Source: Pseudomonadota bacterium (GTDB lineage: Bacteria; Pseudomonadota; Gammaproteobacteria; Xanthomonadales; Xanthomonadaceae). Taken from it: a stretch of DNA of 64,000 bases. The position numbers and the translations under genes were made by a program. Below the pieces are notes generated by a model. The model saw only the letters and a list, made by a program, of their open reading frames with translations, searched no databases and was not told where the DNA came from. Positions 17,211 to 25,707 of this stretch are shown piece after piece. The stretch's first letter is position 1. Each line of letters begins with the position of its first letter. Location of the stretch: contig JAEWBY010000042.1 in NCBI GenBank assembly GCA_023390905.1, forward strand, positions 18,647-82,646, written 5' to 3'.

Positions 17211-17750
17211 TCAACCCGCGAATCCGCCGCTGGCCAGATAGTCGATTTCTTCCTGCGTGGATGTGCGGCCCAGCGCCTCATTGCGGTGCGGGAAGCGACC
17301 GAAGCGCGCGATGAGATCGTAGTGGAGCTGTGCGTACTTCAGATATTGCGCATCGCCCAGCGGCGTGAACAGATCCAGCGCACGCTGCTGATCGGCCAGC
17401 GCTTCGGAATGCTCGTACGGCATGTAGAAGAAGATGCGCAGCGGCATCGCGGTGGCCGCATCATGTCCGCGCGCAATCGCGCGATCGGCGTACTGCCGCG
17501 CCAGTCCGTCGGTGGCGTAGGAGTGCGCGCAACCGCGGAAGCAGTTCCGCGGGAACTGATCCAGCAACAGGATCAGCGCCAGCGCACTTTCGGGCTGCTC
17601 CATCCAGTCCTCCAGTTCGCGCCGCGCCGCACGGAAGTGCAGATCGCGGAAGCGATCATGGAAGGCATCGTCGAATGCCGGATCACGGCCGAACCATTTC
17701 TCGTAGCCGGCCTGTTGCCAGAACTCGATGACACTGCGCGCCTCGGACAT
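17211..17750 (-). CDS. DUF924 family protein
   Basis: A 179-residue, predicted soluble all-helical protein. Conserved family segments are present: VIEFWQQAGYEKWFG at the N-terminus, LILLLDQFPRNCFRG in the middle, and LRIFFYMPYEHSE. The family has a TPR-like fold with no assigned biochemical role. It lies downstream of the AMP nucleosidase in the same direction but 116 bp away, and is convergent with the glutaredoxin fusion. Confidence 0.88.
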   Translation of the reverse strand: MSEARSVIEFWQQAGYEKWFGRDPAFDDAFHDRFRDLHFRAARRELEDWMEQPESALALILLLDQFPRNCFRGCAHSYATDGLARQYADRAIARGHDAATAMPLRIFFYMPYEHSEALADQQRALDLFTPLGDAQYLKYAQLHYDLIARFGRFPHRNEALGRTSTQEEIDYLASGGFAG

Positions 17751-17826
17751 GCGGAACTCCGGATCGATGCGCGACGGGCGCGCGGGGGTTCGATGATGGA
17801 CGCGTCACGCACGCGATGGAATGCGA

Positions 17827-17854
17827 CGCCGCCGCACGCTGTGTTCCGGCGGCG
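17827..17854. terminator. 8-bp stem hairpin after AMP nucleosidase (weak)
   Basis: CGCCGCCG (17827-17834) and CGGCGGCG (17847-17854) can pair just beyond the AMP nucleosidase stop at 17867. There is no T tract, so only position supports a terminator. Confidence 0.3.
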
Positions 17855-17866
17855 CATCCACGTGTG

Positions 17867-18643
17867 TCATTCGTCGAAACGCAGATGCCGCACCGACTTG
17901 CCATTGCGGCGGATCAGCTTGAGCGCCTCGATGCCCACGGTGATGTGGTTCTCGACATACTGCGAGCTGACCTTGGCATCGGAGGCTTCGGTCTTCACGC
18001 CCTCAGGAATCATCGGCTGATCCGATACCAGCAACAGCGCGCCGGAGGGGATGCGGTTGGCAAAACCGGCGGCGAAGATGGTGGCCGTCTCCATGTCGAT
18101 CGCCATGCAGCGCATCAGCCGCAACCGTTCCTTGAAGGCATCGTCGTGTTCCCACACGCGGCGGTTGGTGGTGTAGACGGTGCCGGTCCAGTAGTCGTGG
18201 CCGAGATCGCGGATCATCGTGGACACCGCGCGCTGCAGCGCGAACGCCGGCAGCGCCGGCACTTCCGGCAGCAGGTAATCGTTGCTGGTGCCTTCGCCGC
18301 GGATCGCCGCGATCGGCAGCACCAGATCGCCGAGCTGGTTCTTGCGCTTGAGGCCGCCGCACTTGCCGAGGAACAGCACCGCCTTGGGCATGATCGCCGA
18401 CAGCAGGTCCATCACCGTGGCCGCATTCGGGCTGCCCATGCCGAAGTTGATCATGGTCATGCCATCGAACGTGGCGCTGGCCATCGGCCGATCCAGCCCG
18501 ACGATCGGCGCGCCGGTCAGTTGCGAGAACGTGTTGAGGTAGCCGCCGAAGTTGGTCAGCAGGATGTGTTCGCCGAACTGATCCAGCGGCACGCCGGTAT
18601 AGCGCGGCAGCCAGTTGTCGACGATTTCGCTCTTGTCTTTCAT
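17867..18643 (-). CDS. amn: AMP nucleosidase, short form lacking the N-terminal regulatory domain
   Basis: A 258-residue nucleoside-phosphorylase-fold enzyme that splits AMP into adenine and ribose 5-phosphate. Motifs shared with the catalytic half of E. coli Amn include INFGMGSPNAAT, LFLGKCGGLK, AIDMETATIFAAGF and LLVSDQPM. E. coli Amn is about 480 residues; here only the catalytic part exists, as in a recognised short AMP-nucleosidase-like family, so regulation by ATP or phosphate through the missing domain is not expected. A Shine-Dalgarno-like AAAGGA precedes the ATG. Confidence 0.85.
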   Translation of the reverse strand: MKDKSEIVDNWLPRYTGVPLDQFGEHILLTNFGGYLNTFSQLTGAPIVGLDRPMASATFDGMTMINFGMGSPNAATVMDLLSAIMPKAVLFLGKCGGLKRKNQLGDLVLPIAAIRGEGTSNDYLLPEVPALPAFALQRAVSTMIRDLGHDYWTGTVYTTNRRVWEHDDAFKERLRLMRCMAIDMETATIFAAGFANRIPSGALLLVSDQPMIPEGVKTEASDAKVSSQYVENHITVGIEALKLIRRNGKSVRHLRFDE

Positions 18644-18753
18644 CGTGGTCCTTTCTAGTTGTTATGCCTGCATTCTCGCACGCGCGGCCGCACCTGCACT
18701 TGGCAAGCGAGCGCGACTCCGGTTAGGGTCGGAGCACCTATCGGGGGCTCACC

Positions 18754-20178
18754 ATGCGATCGATTCTCCTGGCCGGATTCGGCCTGGCCTTGCTGTGCAC
18801 GGGCGCGCACGCCGCGACGCCCAAATCCCGCTTCACCGCCGACCCGTATCCCAGCACCTACCGCGCGATTGCGTCCGGCCCGGTGCTGATTGAACACGCG
18901 ACCGTGCTGACCGGCACCGGCGAGCGCATCGACGATGCCGATGTACTGGTGCAGGACGGCCGCATCGCCGCGGTCGGGCGCGCGTTGCAGGCTCCGGACG
19001 GTGCGACGCGCGTGGACGGGCGCGGAAAGTGGGTCACGCCGGGCATCATCGACGTGCACTCGCATCTGGGCGTCTATCCGAGCCCCGGCGCACGCGCGCA
19101 CCAGGACGGCAACGAGATGACCGGCTCGGTCACCGCCAATGTCTGGGCCGAGCATTCGGTGTGGCCGCAGGATCCGGGCTTCCACACCGCGCTCGCCGGC
19201 GGCATCACCACGCTGCAGGTGTTGCCCGGTTCGGCCAATCTGGTAGGCGGCCGCGGCGTCACGCTGAAGAACGTACCGGCCACCACCTACCAGGGCATGA
19301 AGTTTCCGGACGCGCCGTGGGGCCTGAAGATGGCCTGCGGCGAGAATCCCAAGCGCGTGTATGGCGGCAAGGGCGTGCCGCCGATGACGCGCATGGGCAA
19401 TGTCGCCGGCTACCGCGCCGCGTTCATCGATGCCAGCGAATACCTGCGCAAGAACGCGCCGGCGCCTGCGGAACCGAAGAAAAAGCGCTGGTGGCAGCGC
19501 GCATCCGGTGGCGAAGGCCAGGACAGCGGCGGCGACAGCGGCGGCAAGCGCGATCTCAAGCTCGATACGCTGGCCGGCGCGATCAACGGCGAGATCCTCG
19601 TGCACATCCACTGCTATCGCGCCGATGAAATGGCGACGATGCTGGATCTGGCCAAGGAATTCGGCTTCAAGGTCGCCGCGTTCCATCATGGCGTGGAAGC
19701 CTACAAGCTCGCCGATCGCCTCGCCGCCGAAGGCGTGTGCGGTGCGCTCTGGGCCGACTGGTGGGGCTTCAAGATGGAAGCCTTCGATGGCATCCAGGAA
19801 AACATCGCGCTGGTCGATCGTCCGGCCAACAGTTGCGCGATCGTGCACTCGGATTCGGAGGAAGGCATCCAGCGCCTCAACCAGGAAGCGGCCAAGGTGA
19901 TCGCCCATGCGCGTCGCGCCGGCATGGGCGATATTCCGCCGGAGCGCGCGATCCGCTGGCTCACCGCCAATCCCGCGCGCGCGCTCGGCGTGGCCGAACG
20001 CACCGGCACGCTGGAGGTCGGCAAGATGGGCGACGTGGTGATCTGGAACCAGAATCCCTTCAGCTCCTATGCGCATGCCGAGCAGGTCTACATCGACGGC
20101 GCGCGCGTGTACGACCGGCAGGATCGCGGCAGGCAGCCGGTCTCGGACTTCATGCTCGGACAGGAGGCGGCGCGATGA
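18754..20178 (+). CDS. Secreted amidohydrolase (imidazolonepropionase-like), catalytically complete copy
   Basis: A 474-residue amidohydrolase-superfamily protein with a signal peptide (MRSILLAGFGLALLCTGAHA). Metal ligands are visible: HxH in TPGIIDVHSHLG, later histidines in ILVHIHCYRADE and AAFHHGVEAY, and Asp in AIVHSDSEEG. A lysine/serine/glycine-rich insert near residues 240-265 (KKKRWWQRASGG...) is unusual for the family. It is translationally coupled (ATGA) to a paralogue that has lost these residues. The substrate, probably a cyclic amide or peptide-like compound in the periplasm, is unknown. Confidence 0.87.
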   Translation: MRSILLAGFGLALLCTGAHAATPKSRFTADPYPSTYRAIASGPVLIEHATVLTGTGERIDDADVLVQDGRIAAVGRALQAPDGATRVDGRGKWVTPGIIDVHSHLGVYPSPGARAHQDGNEMTGSVTANVWAEHSVWPQDPGFHTALAGGITTLQVLPGSANLVGGRGVTLKNVPATTYQGMKFPDAPWGLKMACGENPKRVYGGKGVPPMTRMGNVAGYRAAFIDASEYLRKNAPAPAEPKKKRWWQRASGGEGQDSGGDSGGKRDLKLDTLAGAINGEILVHIHCYRADEMATMLDLAKEFGFKVAAFHHGVEAYKLADRLAAEGVCGALWADWWGFKMEAFDGIQENIALVDRPANSCAIVHSDSEEGIQRLNQEAAKVIAHARRAGMGDIPPERAIRWLTANPARALGVAERTGTLEVGKMGDVVIWNQNPFSSYAHAEQVYIDGARVYDRQDRGRQPVSDFMLGQEAAR

Positions 20179-21473
20179 ACACGCACCCCATCATCACGCG
20201 CGCGCGCCGTACGCGCCTGCGCGCCGCAGGGCTGGCATTGATCGCCGGCGCACTGTTCAACACCGCTTCGGCGCAGGACGTGCTGATCCGCAATGCGACC
20301 GTGCACACCGCCGGCGCGCAGGGCACGCTGCGCAATGCCGACGTGCTCGTGCGCAATGGCCTGATCCAGTCGGTGGGCACGGGGCTGTCCGCGCCCGCCG
20401 GCGTGGACACCGTCGATGCCGGCGGACGCCCGCTGACGCCGGCGTTCTTCGGCGGCATCACCGAGATCGGCGTGGAGGAAGTTTCCGGCGAATCCTCCAC
20501 CGATGACAGCGCGGTCTCGCTCAACGCCCTGCAACCGATGCGCCCGGAGTTCGACGTCACCCTCGCCTACAACCCCGAGTCCGTGCTGATTCCGGTCGCG
20601 CGCGTGGAAGGGCTGGGCTTCACCGTGCTGGGCGCGTCCACCGGTGCATCGTTCGTTGCCGGACAGGGCGGCCTGGTCCGCCTGGATGGCAGCGCCGATC
20701 CGATCGGCGCGCGCGCCTTGTTCATCCGCCTCGGCGGCGGGGCTTCGGGGCTGAGCGGCAATTCGCGCGCGGCGCAGTGGATGCTGCTCGATCAACTGGT
20801 GGCCGAAGCGCGCGGCCGCATTCCGGTCGATTCACCGCACGCGTTGCTGACGCCGGCCGGCCGCGCGGTGCTGGCGCGTTTCCTCGGCGGACAGGGCCGC
20901 ATCGTCGTGAGCGTCAATCGCGCGGCCGACATCCGCCAGTTGCTGCGCTGGGCGAAGAAGGAGAACGTGCGCATCGCGATCGCCGGCGGCGCCGAAGCGT
21001 GGAAGCTCGCGGCCGACATCGCACAGGCGCGCGTGCCGGTGTTCGTCGACGGGCTGGCGGACCTGCCCGCCGATTTCGATCAGATCGGGGCGACGCTGGA
21101 AAACGCCGCGCGGCTGGACGCGGCCGGCGTCAGCGTGAGCTTCAGCCAGTCCGGCGATGCCTCGCACAACGCCCGCAAGATTCGCCAGCATGCGGGCAAT
21201 GCGGTCGCCAATGGCCTGCCGTGGGAAAAAGGGCTGGCGGCGTTGACGCGCATCCCCGCGCAGGTCTTCGGCGTGGAGGATCGCATTGGCACCATCGCAC
21301 CGGGCAAGCTCGCCGATCTGGTGTTGTGGAGCGGCGATCCGCTGGACGTGGCCAATACCGCGCAGCAACTGTGGCTCGGCGGCAAGGCCGTGCCGATGCG
21401 CTCACGCCAGACCGAACTGCGCGATCGCTACCTGCGCCAGGACGGCACGCTGCCGCCCGCCTACGGACAGTGA
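20175..21473 (+). CDS. Secreted amidohydrolase paralogue without metal-binding residues (probable pseudoenzyme)
   Basis: A 432-residue paralogue of the preceding gene with its own signal peptide (AAGLALIAGALFNTASAQ) and a good AGGAGG site at 20162-20167. Alignment by eye gives TPAFFGGITEIG in place of TPGIIDVHSHLG, VVSVNRAAD in place of VHIHCYRAD, and AIAGGAEAWKL in place of AAFHHGVEAYKL, so all four aligned His ligands are gone, although the C-terminal APGKLADLVLW segment of the family remains. It overlaps the first gene by ATGA, so an active/inactive pair, perhaps a heteromer, is likely. Catalysis by another mechanism cannot be excluded. Confidence 0.87.
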   Translation: MNTHPIITRARRTRLRAAGLALIAGALFNTASAQDVLIRNATVHTAGAQGTLRNADVLVRNGLIQSVGTGLSAPAGVDTVDAGGRPLTPAFFGGITEIGVEEVSGESSTDDSAVSLNALQPMRPEFDVTLAYNPESVLIPVARVEGLGFTVLGASTGASFVAGQGGLVRLDGSADPIGARALFIRLGGGASGLSGNSRAAQWMLLDQLVAEARGRIPVDSPHALLTPAGRAVLARFLGGQGRIVVSVNRAADIRQLLRWAKKENVRIAIAGGAEAWKLAADIAQARVPVFVDGLADLPADFDQIGATLENAARLDAAGVSVSFSQSGDASHNARKIRQHAGNAVANGLPWEKGLAALTRIPAQVFGVEDRIGTIAPGKLADLVLWSGDPLDVANTAQQLWLGGKAVPMRSRQTELRDRYLRQDGTLPPAYGQ

Positions 21474-21520
21474 GGCCGCAGCACGTCATCCCCTGCCACA
21501 ATGCGCACGAGTGAGTGAAC

Positions 21521-21544
21521 GCCCTTCTCCAACCGGAGAAGGGC
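21521..21544. repeat. REP-like hairpin between convergent genes
   Basis: GCCCTTCTCC, loop AACC, GGAGAAGGGC form a perfect 10-bp stem in the gap between the amidohydrolase pair and the diguanylate cyclase. CCCTTCTCC/GGAGAAGGG elements followed by GGGATGAGGG are common intergenic repeats in Xanthomonadales; it may also act as a bidirectional terminator. Confidence 0.65.
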
Positions 21545-21634
21545 CGGGATGAGGGCCACGCCCGACTCTCATCGTTCCATACGCCCTCGACGGTCGCTTC
21601 GTGCGCCCTCGCGGCGAGTTGAAGGCATCGCGCT

Positions 21635-23296
21635 TCAGCGCTCCAGCATTTTTTCGACTTCGATCACGCCCGCGCCACGGACGCGATTGCCACCTTCGCG
21701 CTTGGCGCGATACATCGCTTCGTCTGCGCGTTTGATCAGGCTGGCGACGCTGTCCTGGCTGGTGCATTCGGCCACGCCGATGCTCGCGGTGACACCGACG
21801 GCGGTGTCGTCCACCACCGCGCATTCGCGCTCGATGCGGCCGCGCACGCGTTCGCCGATGCGCGCGGCCGAAGCGGCGTCCACGCCAGTGAGCACCAGCA
21901 CGAATTCCTCGCCGCCGAGGCGGCCGAGTTGATCGCCGTACTGGAATTCCTCGCTGATGACGCGGGTCACCGCGCGCAGGCAGTGATCGCCCAGCGTGTG
22001 CCCATACCGATCGTTGATCTGCTTGAAGAAGTCGAGATCGATGAACAGCAGCGACAGCGGGATGTGTTCGCGCTGGCGTTCGAGGATCGCCCAGTCCAGG
22101 CGGTATTCGATTGCGCTGCGGTTGAGCACGCCGGTGAGCCCGTCGCGCTCGGCATGCTGCTTGGCGGTATCGCGCTCGCGGCGGAAGGTCAGCATGCGAT
22201 CGGCCAGGCCCAGCGCCATCACCACCGCGGCGAACGCAAGCACCACCGGATACCCGTAATCGGCCCAGTTTTCCACCCAAGCCCCGAGGCTGATGCGCAC
22301 CGCGCGGAACGTGCCGAAGGCGATCAGCGGCACCCACGCCGCGAGGAAATACGCCGCGTGCCGGCTGCCGCGCCGCCACGCCAGGCACAGGCACACCAGT
22401 CCGAGCAGGTGGCTGCCCAGGAACAGGACGTTGCCGTAATCCGGAAACCAGGTCTTGTCCGCCGGCCACGGGAACAGCAGGAACAGCAGCAACGCAGCGG
22501 GCAGGTAAATGCCGATCCATGCCAGCCAGCGGGTGAGCCTGGGCGTCAGCGGCTGCAGATCGGCGTACTCAATCATCAACCGCGTGCCCAGCATCGTGGC
22601 CAGCGTGGCGATGCACCAGATCCCCGGCGGACCGAACACCGCCAGCCACCGCAGACCGGGCAGCGAGTACGCTTCGCCGTACGAGCACAGGATGTAGAGC
22701 AGTTCCGAGAGAATCGTGCCGGCATAGAGCAGGTACACGCGATCGCGCAGCATTGCCCAGAACAGCAGCACGGTCAGCGAGACGCCCAGCACCACGCCCA
22801 TCGCCGACATCAGGATCCGCGTGTGCGCGAGATCGGCCTGCGCATGCCGCGCGCGCGATTCGACCGCCACGTGCAACGGATAGCGCGCGCCCTCCACGCG
22901 CACGTACAGCGGGCCCTCGCCACGCAGCGGGAACACCAGCGCGTGCCGCGAATAACGCGGATCCAGATGCGCATCGAACACGCTCTGGCTCACCGGCATG
23001 CCACCGGCGCGATCGAGCACCGTCACGCGCGCCGAGTACGGGTGGTAGATCAGCAGCAGCGGCGTGTCGATGCCGGCCACCGGCTGCACCCGCCATTCGC
23101 CGTTGCCCAGCACGGGCGCGTCACCGGCGGTGGATTCGACGAAGCGGCGTTCGGAGAAAAGCCCGGCGGTCTGGCCGGACTGCTGGGCCGCGGTGGCGGG
23201 CAGGATGCGATCGATGCGCGTGATGCCGCTTTCCTGCGCCATCACCGGCTGCATCAGTGCCACTCCCAGCAGAACCCACCACCACCCCAGTTTCAT
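21635..23296 (-). CDS. Membrane diguanylate cyclase (7TMR-DISM sensor + GGDEF)
   Basis: A 553-residue protein: signal peptide (to VMAQ), an extracytoplasmic DISM-type sensor (about 25-170), seven transmembrane helices (about 175-385), and a GGDEF domain (about 395-553) with active motif GGEEF at residues 461-465 and FIDLDFFKQINDRYGH. It should make cyclic di-GMP. The product-inhibition site five residues before GGEEF reads Q-Y-G-D instead of R-x-x-D, so canonical feedback inhibition is not expected. A perfect CRP/Clp-type site lies 73 bp upstream of the start codon. Confidence 0.92.
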   Translation of the reverse strand: MKLGWWWVLLGVALMQPVMAQESGITRIDRILPATAAQQSGQTAGLFSERRFVESTAGDAPVLGNGEWRVQPVAGIDTPLLLIYHPYSARVTVLDRAGGMPVSQSVFDAHLDPRYSRHALVFPLRGEGPLYVRVEGARYPLHVAVESRARHAQADLAHTRILMSAMGVVLGVSLTVLLFWAMLRDRVYLLYAGTILSELLYILCSYGEAYSLPGLRWLAVFGPPGIWCIATLATMLGTRLMIEYADLQPLTPRLTRWLAWIGIYLPAALLLFLLFPWPADKTWFPDYGNVLFLGSHLLGLVCLCLAWRRGSRHAAYFLAAWVPLIAFGTFRAVRISLGAWVENWADYGYPVVLAFAAVVMALGLADRMLTFRRERDTAKQHAERDGLTGVLNRSAIEYRLDWAILERQREHIPLSLLFIDLDFFKQINDRYGHTLGDHCLRAVTRVISEEFQYGDQLGRLGGEEFVLVLTGVDAASAARIGERVRGRIERECAVVDDTAVGVTASIGVAECTSQDSVASLIKRADEAMYRAKREGGNRVRGAGVIEVEKMLER

Positions 23297-23368
23297 GCGG
23301 CTCCCTGCTCCTGTGCCGGAGTTTGCTTTTCAGGCTCCTGGCCCGGCAAGGGCGCGATCGGACATTTT

Positions 23369-23384
23369 TGTGATTGACATCACA
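23369..23384. promoter_or_regulatory. CRP/Clp-type binding site
   Basis: TGTGATTGACATCACA has the complete TGTGA-N6-TCACA arrangement. It is 73 bp upstream of the diguanylate cyclase ATG (minus strand) and 179 bp upstream of the DegV gene (plus strand). In Xanthomonas the CRP homologue Clp recognises this type of site and is inhibited by cyclic di-GMP. Confidence 0.75.
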
Positions 23385-23562
23385 GAACAAGCCGGACGTA
23401 ATTGGCGGACCGGACTGTGGTGGCCATCGCGCTCGCTTGCCATCCGGACTTGGCTAAAGTGCGGGGCGCGCAACGAACGACATCCGCCACGCGACGCCGT
23501 GACCGGCATGCGCTAGCGTTGCCCACCAAAAAAAGATGCCATGCATGCCGGGAGGGGCGGAA

Positions 23563-24510
23563 ATGCGCATTGGGATAGTGGTCGATTCGGCCTGCGATCT
23601 GCCGCAGGAGTTTCTCGAGAAGAACAACATCGTCGTGCTGCCGATCACCGTCCGCATCGGGGACGCGGTGCTGGCCGATCATCGCGACGAGGAAGCCACG
23701 CTCGGCTTCCTCCACGCGCACGTGGCCGAGCGTGGACACGAGGCTGAGACCACGCCGTTCACGGTCAACCAGATCCGCGATCTGTTCCTGGGGCAACTGG
23801 TGATCGATTACGACCACGTGTTCTGCATGACGATCACCAGGACGCGCAGCCCGATCCACGAGAACGCCATGCAGGCGAGCTTCGCGATCCTCAACGACTA
23901 CAAACCCGTGCGGCAGGCGGCCGGCTACAACTCGCCGTTCGCGCTGCGCGTGATCGATACCCAGAACCTGTTCGCCGCGCAGGGCATCACCGCGGTCGAG
24001 GCCGTGCGCATGCGCGATGCCGGCGCCGGCGTCCAGCAGATCCGCGAGCGCCTGGAAGAACTGGCCAGCAACACCCACGGCTACATGATCCCGCGCGATC
24101 TCTACTACCTGCGCGCCCGCGCGCGCACCAAGGGCGATCGCAGCGTGGGCCTGCTCAGCGCGGCGCTGGGCAGCGCGCTCGACATCAAGCCGGTGCTGCG
24201 GGGTTATCAGGGCAACACCGAGCCGGTCGCCAAGATCAAGGGCTTCGAGAATGCTGTCGAGCAGTTGTTCAAGTTCGCCGGCAATCGCGTCATGGCCGGC
24301 CTGATGACGCCGACCGTCTGCCTGAGCTACGGCGGCGAACTGTCCGAAATGCGCGCATTGCCGGGCTACCAGCGCCTGCGCGACATCTGCGAGAACAACA
24401 AGGTCGAGGTGTTCGAAAGCGTGATGAGCCTGACCGGCATGGTCAACGTCGGCAAGGGCGCGGTCGTGGTCGGCTTCGCAGCGCCGCCGCATACGTTCAA
24501 GGCGGCCTGA
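23563..24510 (+). CDS. DegV family (fatty-acid-binding, FakB-like) protein
   Basis: A 315-residue DegV protein. The N-terminus IVVDSACDLPQEFLEKNNIVVLPITVRIGD and segments LGSALDIKPVLRGYQG and VNVGKGAVVVGF fit the family, which binds a single fatty acid. In Gram-positives FakB presents the fatty acid to the kinase FakA; no FakA-like gene is visible here. The start at 23563 is chosen because GGGAGGGGCGG lies just before it; an in-frame ATG at 23536 lies upstream of that site. Confidence 0.87.
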   Translation: MRIGIVVDSACDLPQEFLEKNNIVVLPITVRIGDAVLADHRDEEATLGFLHAHVAERGHEAETTPFTVNQIRDLFLGQLVIDYDHVFCMTITRTRSPIHENAMQASFAILNDYKPVRQAAGYNSPFALRVIDTQNLFAAQGITAVEAVRMRDAGAGVQQIRERLEELASNTHGYMIPRDLYYLRARARTKGDRSVGLLSAALGSALDIKPVLRGYQGNTEPVAKIKGFENAVEQLFKFAGNRVMAGLMTPTVCLSYGGELSEMRALPGYQRLRDICENNKVEVFESVMSLTGMVNVGKGAVVVGFAAPPHTFKAA

Positions 24511-24603
24511 TCGACACGCGGGATGCGTGCACCGTCCATCGTGACGCATTGCTAACAGTCCCGCCCGCTACCCTGATCACCACGAACACGTTCCGAGGAT
24601 TCC

Positions 24604-24948
24604 ATGGCAGTGCGTTACTACATCAGCCTTCCGCAGCCGGAGCAGGCGCGCGGCAGCGATCCGGACCTGAGCTTCAGCGCACATGGCGCCGAAGAATTCG
24701 CCGCGCAATTGCAGGATGCGCTGCGCAACGGCAGCCTGTTCGAGCGCTGGCGGCAGCGGCAGGAAGATCCGGATGAAGTCGATCCGGGGCTCGGCCTGAT
24801 CGATCCGGACGCGCGCGTGAGCGGCGAACAGGATGATCTGCGCATCGGACTGGTCGCCACCACGTCGATTCCCGGCCAGGTGCTCAAGCATCGCATGCGG
24901 CTGCTCTCGGGCAGCGCCTGGGAACTGCGCGACGTCTCCGCGGCCTGA
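24604..24948 (+). CDS. Conserved-looking small protein of unknown function
   Basis: A 114-residue acidic soluble protein starting MAVRYYISLPQPEQARG; I do not recognise a domain. It has no signal peptide, no transmembrane segment and no cysteine. The mid part (EERW-like RWRQRQEDPDEVDPGLG) is charged. Its stop codon overlaps the start of the ATP-pyrophosphatase gene as TGATG, and codon usage matches the neighbours, so it is a real gene likely co-translated with that enzyme. Confidence 0.75.
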   Translation: MAVRYYISLPQPEQARGSDPDLSFSAHGAEEFAAQLQDALRNGSLFERWRQRQEDPDEVDPGLGLIDPDARVSGEQDDLRIGLVATTSIPGQVLKHRMRLLSGSAWELRDVSAA

Positions 24949-25631
24949 TGGCGACACCCACGCCGGTCCTGCTCGCCTGGAGCGGCGGCAAGGACGCGGC
25001 CTGGACGCTGCACACCCTGCGCCGCCAGCAGGCGCATGAGGTGGTGGGACTGCTGACCACGATCACGCGCGAACACGATCGCATCTCGATGCAGGGGATC
25101 CGCCGCAGCGTGCTGCATGCACAGGCGCGCGCCGCCGGCCTGCCGGTGATCGAAGCGATGATTCCGGCGCAGTGCAGCAATGCGGACTACGAAGCGGCGA
25201 TGGCCGATGCGCTCGCGCAGGCGCGGACGCGATGGCCCGGGATCGAAACCATGGCCTTCGGTGATCTCTTCCTCGAGGACATCCGCGCCTATCGCGTCGC
25301 CAATCTGGCGCGCGTGGGGTGGCAGGCGATCACGCCGCTGTTCGGCAGCGACACGCGCAGGCTGGCGCGCGAGATGATCGAGGGCGGGCTGCGGGCCGAG
25401 CTGTGCTGCATCGACACGCAGCAACTGGACGCGCGATTCGCCGGGCGGCCGTTCGACCCGGCGTTGCTGGATGATCTTCCGTCGCAGGTGGATGCGTGCG
25501 GCGAGAACGGCGAGTTCCACACCTGCGTGCACGCCGGCCCGATGTTCAGTGCGCCCTTGCACCTGGTGCGCGGCGAGACCGTCCTGCGCGACGGACGTTT
25601 CGCCTACACCGATTTCGATCTCGAACCGTAG
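24948..25631 (+). CDS. Dph6-like adenine nucleotide alpha-hydrolase (ATP-pyrophosphatase)
   Basis: A 227-residue PP-loop ATPase with the SGGKD nucleotide motif (LAWSGGKDAAWTL) and the family motif CGENGEFHTCVHAGP near residue 185. It belongs to the MJ0570/Dph6 group; eukaryotic members amidate diphthine on EF2, but bacteria lack diphthamide, so the bacterial substrate is unknown. It overlaps the upstream small gene (TGATG). Its stop codon abuts an intergenic hairpin repeat. Confidence 0.85.
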   Translation: MATPTPVLLAWSGGKDAAWTLHTLRRQQAHEVVGLLTTITREHDRISMQGIRRSVLHAQARAAGLPVIEAMIPAQCSNADYEAAMADALAQARTRWPGIETMAFGDLFLEDIRAYRVANLARVGWQAITPLFGSDTRRLAREMIEGGLRAELCCIDTQQLDARFAGRPFDPALLDDLPSQVDACGENGEFHTCVHAGPMFSAPLHLVRGETVLRDGRFAYTDFDLEP

Positions 25632-25633
25632 CA

Positions 25634-25647
25634 GCGGCTTCAGCCGC
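25634..25647. repeat. Short REP-like hairpin after the Dph6-like gene
   Basis: GCGGC, loop TTCA, GCCGC, preceded by GTAGCA and followed by GAC. This resembles the abundant Xanthomonadales element of the form GTAGGAGCGGCTTCAGCCGC. It begins at the stop codon, between two convergent genes. Confidence 0.55.
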
Positions 25648-25707
25648 GACCAGACGCGGGCAGCGCCACAGCGACAGCAGCACCCGCGGCCGCACCGCGC
25701 TTGCCGC

